From contig RHCK01000012.1 in assembly GCA_010030605.1 (NCBI GenBank), forward strand, positions 1 to 12,787: a stretch of DNA of 12,787 bases, written 5' to 3'. Below are positions 12,273-12,787 of the stretch, in pieces. Every line of letters starts with the position of its first letter. Within the stretch, counting starts at the first letter, position 1. Below the pieces are notes generated by a model, which was not told the DNA's origin, ran no database searches, and saw nothing but the letters and a program-made list of their open reading frames with translations. Both the position numbers and the translations under genes were made by a program. This DNA is from Acidimicrobiia bacterium. GTDB lineage: Bacteria; Actinomycetota; Acidimicrobiia; Acidimicrobiales; Ilumatobacteraceae.

Positions 12273-12278
12273 GACGCC

Positions 12279-12787
12279 ATGTTCACGGGCATCGTCGAAG
12301 AGCTGGGCACGGTTCTGTCGTCTCGGCCCGTGACCACCGAATGGGGCGACGGAGTTCGCCTACGCATCGCGGCCACCACGGTTCTCGACGGTTCGGGACT
12401 CGGCGCGTCAATCGCCGTGAACGGTTGCTGCCTCACCTTGGTTGATCAAGGCGTCGACGGCGGTTCGGGCTGGTGGGACACCGACGTGTCACAGGAGACC
12501 CTCGATCGCACCACCACCGGCTCGTTGGCCGTGGGCGACCGCGTGAATCTGGAACGCCCGATGGCGCTCGGTGATCGTTTGGGCGGACACATGGTGCTCG
12601 GTCACGTGGATGGCGTCGGCGAAGTGGTCTCCCCCGCGCCCGACTTGGTGGTGCGCGTGCCGAAGTCGATGATGCGCTACTTGGTGGAAAAGGGTTCCGT
12701 CACCGTCGACGGTATTTCCTTGACCGCGTTCGACATCACCGACGACACCTTCCGCGTGGCCGTCATTCCGCACACCGCCGAAGTGAC
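12279..12787 (+). CDS. ribE: Riboflavin synthase (alpha subunit), 3' end cut by the window
   Basis: The first 169 residues are present of a protein normally about 200 long. The enzyme converts two molecules of 6,7-dimethyl-8-ribityllumazine into riboflavin and a pyrimidinedione, the last step of riboflavin synthesis, as a cytoplasmic trimer. It begins with the hallmark MFTGIVEELG. Two lumazine-binding repeats are seen: the first (1-95) has VNGCCLTLV (47-55) and DVSQETL (69-75), and the second opens with GHMVLGHVDGVGEV (103-116) and contains VEKGSVTVDGISLTAFDI (136-153). No frameshift is seen and the frame is open at the edge. The ATG at 12279 is the family start. Nearest upstream on the other strand is the acidic small gene; other riboflavin genes probably follow beyond the window. 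Confidence 0.95.
   Translation, partial: MFTGIVEELGTVLSSRPVTTEWGDGVRLRIAATTVLDGSGLGASIAVNGCCLTLVDQGVDGGSGWWDTDVSQETLDRTTTGSLAVGDRVNLERPMALGDRLGGHMVLGHVDGVGEVVSPAPDLVVRVPKSMMRYLVEKGSVTVDGISLTAFDITDDTFRVAVIPHTAEV

Noticed and set aside
12173..12278. FMN riboswitch upstream of riboflavin synthase
   Set aside because: The gap is too short, no RFN-like conserved segments are seen, and the -10 box lies right before the start codon.
12173..12436. N-terminal extension of the acidic small protein
   Set aside because: The extra 88 codons are antisense to riboflavin synthase and differ completely in composition. AGAGGAG marks the ATG at 12172.

Overview
This window looks like chromosomal DNA from a GC-rich actinobacterium. 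I would guess the Acidimicrobiia/Ilumatobacter side of the phylum; that placement is inference from protein style and I cannot verify it. Supporting signs are an rpsO-pnp pair with a dapB nearby, an LPXTG-anchored GEVED surface protein, a CbxX/CfxQ-type AAA+ protein, and many start codons sitting 6-7 nt behind a TANNNT -10 box with no Shine-Dalgarno sequence, as expected for leaderless transcripts. No phage, insertion sequence, CRISPR array, tRNA or rRNA was seen.

Layout, left to right. On the minus strand, a cut-off lipoprotein gene (1-155) follows directly behind a fatty-acyl-CoA ligase (163-1830). Divergent from it on the plus strand are a DedA/VTT-like membrane protein (1904-2602) and a Prx5-type peroxiredoxin (2661-3143). 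A 44-nt near-perfect hairpin (3170-3213) separates the peroxiredoxin from the convergent dapB. A long minus-strand block then runs from right to left: dapB (3225-4001), an acyltransferase-3/SGNH membrane protein (4040-5869), pnp (5909-8329), rpsO (8491-8754), a secreted LPXTG protein (8917-10500), a CbxX/CfxQ AAA+ ATPase (10559-11665) and two unrecognised small proteins, one basic (11767-11931) and one very acidic (11924-12172). On the plus strand, divergent from the small proteins, the first 169 codons of riboflavin synthase (12279-12787) run off the right edge.

How the parts relate. The rpsO-pnp pair is the standard translation/RNA-turnover locus; both genes have structured leaders where autoregulation would be expected. 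dapB is lysine/peptidoglycan-precursor biosynthesis, and the acyltransferase and LPXTG protein are cell-envelope functions. The least explained part is the right-hand trio: acidic small protein, basic small protein (8-nt overlap) and an AAA+ ATPase with an unusual acidic N-terminal extension of about 65 residues. The three lie in order on one strand, all with good ribosome binding sites, and look like one operon encoding an undescribed AAA+ module.

At the level of expression signals, genes that start a transcript (DedA-like, dapB, acyltransferase, LPXTG protein, ribE) look leaderless, while most other genes (CoA ligase, peroxiredoxin, pnp, rpsO, AAA+ and the two small genes) carry a Shine-Dalgarno-like sequence. 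No stretch over 300 bases lacks a gene.
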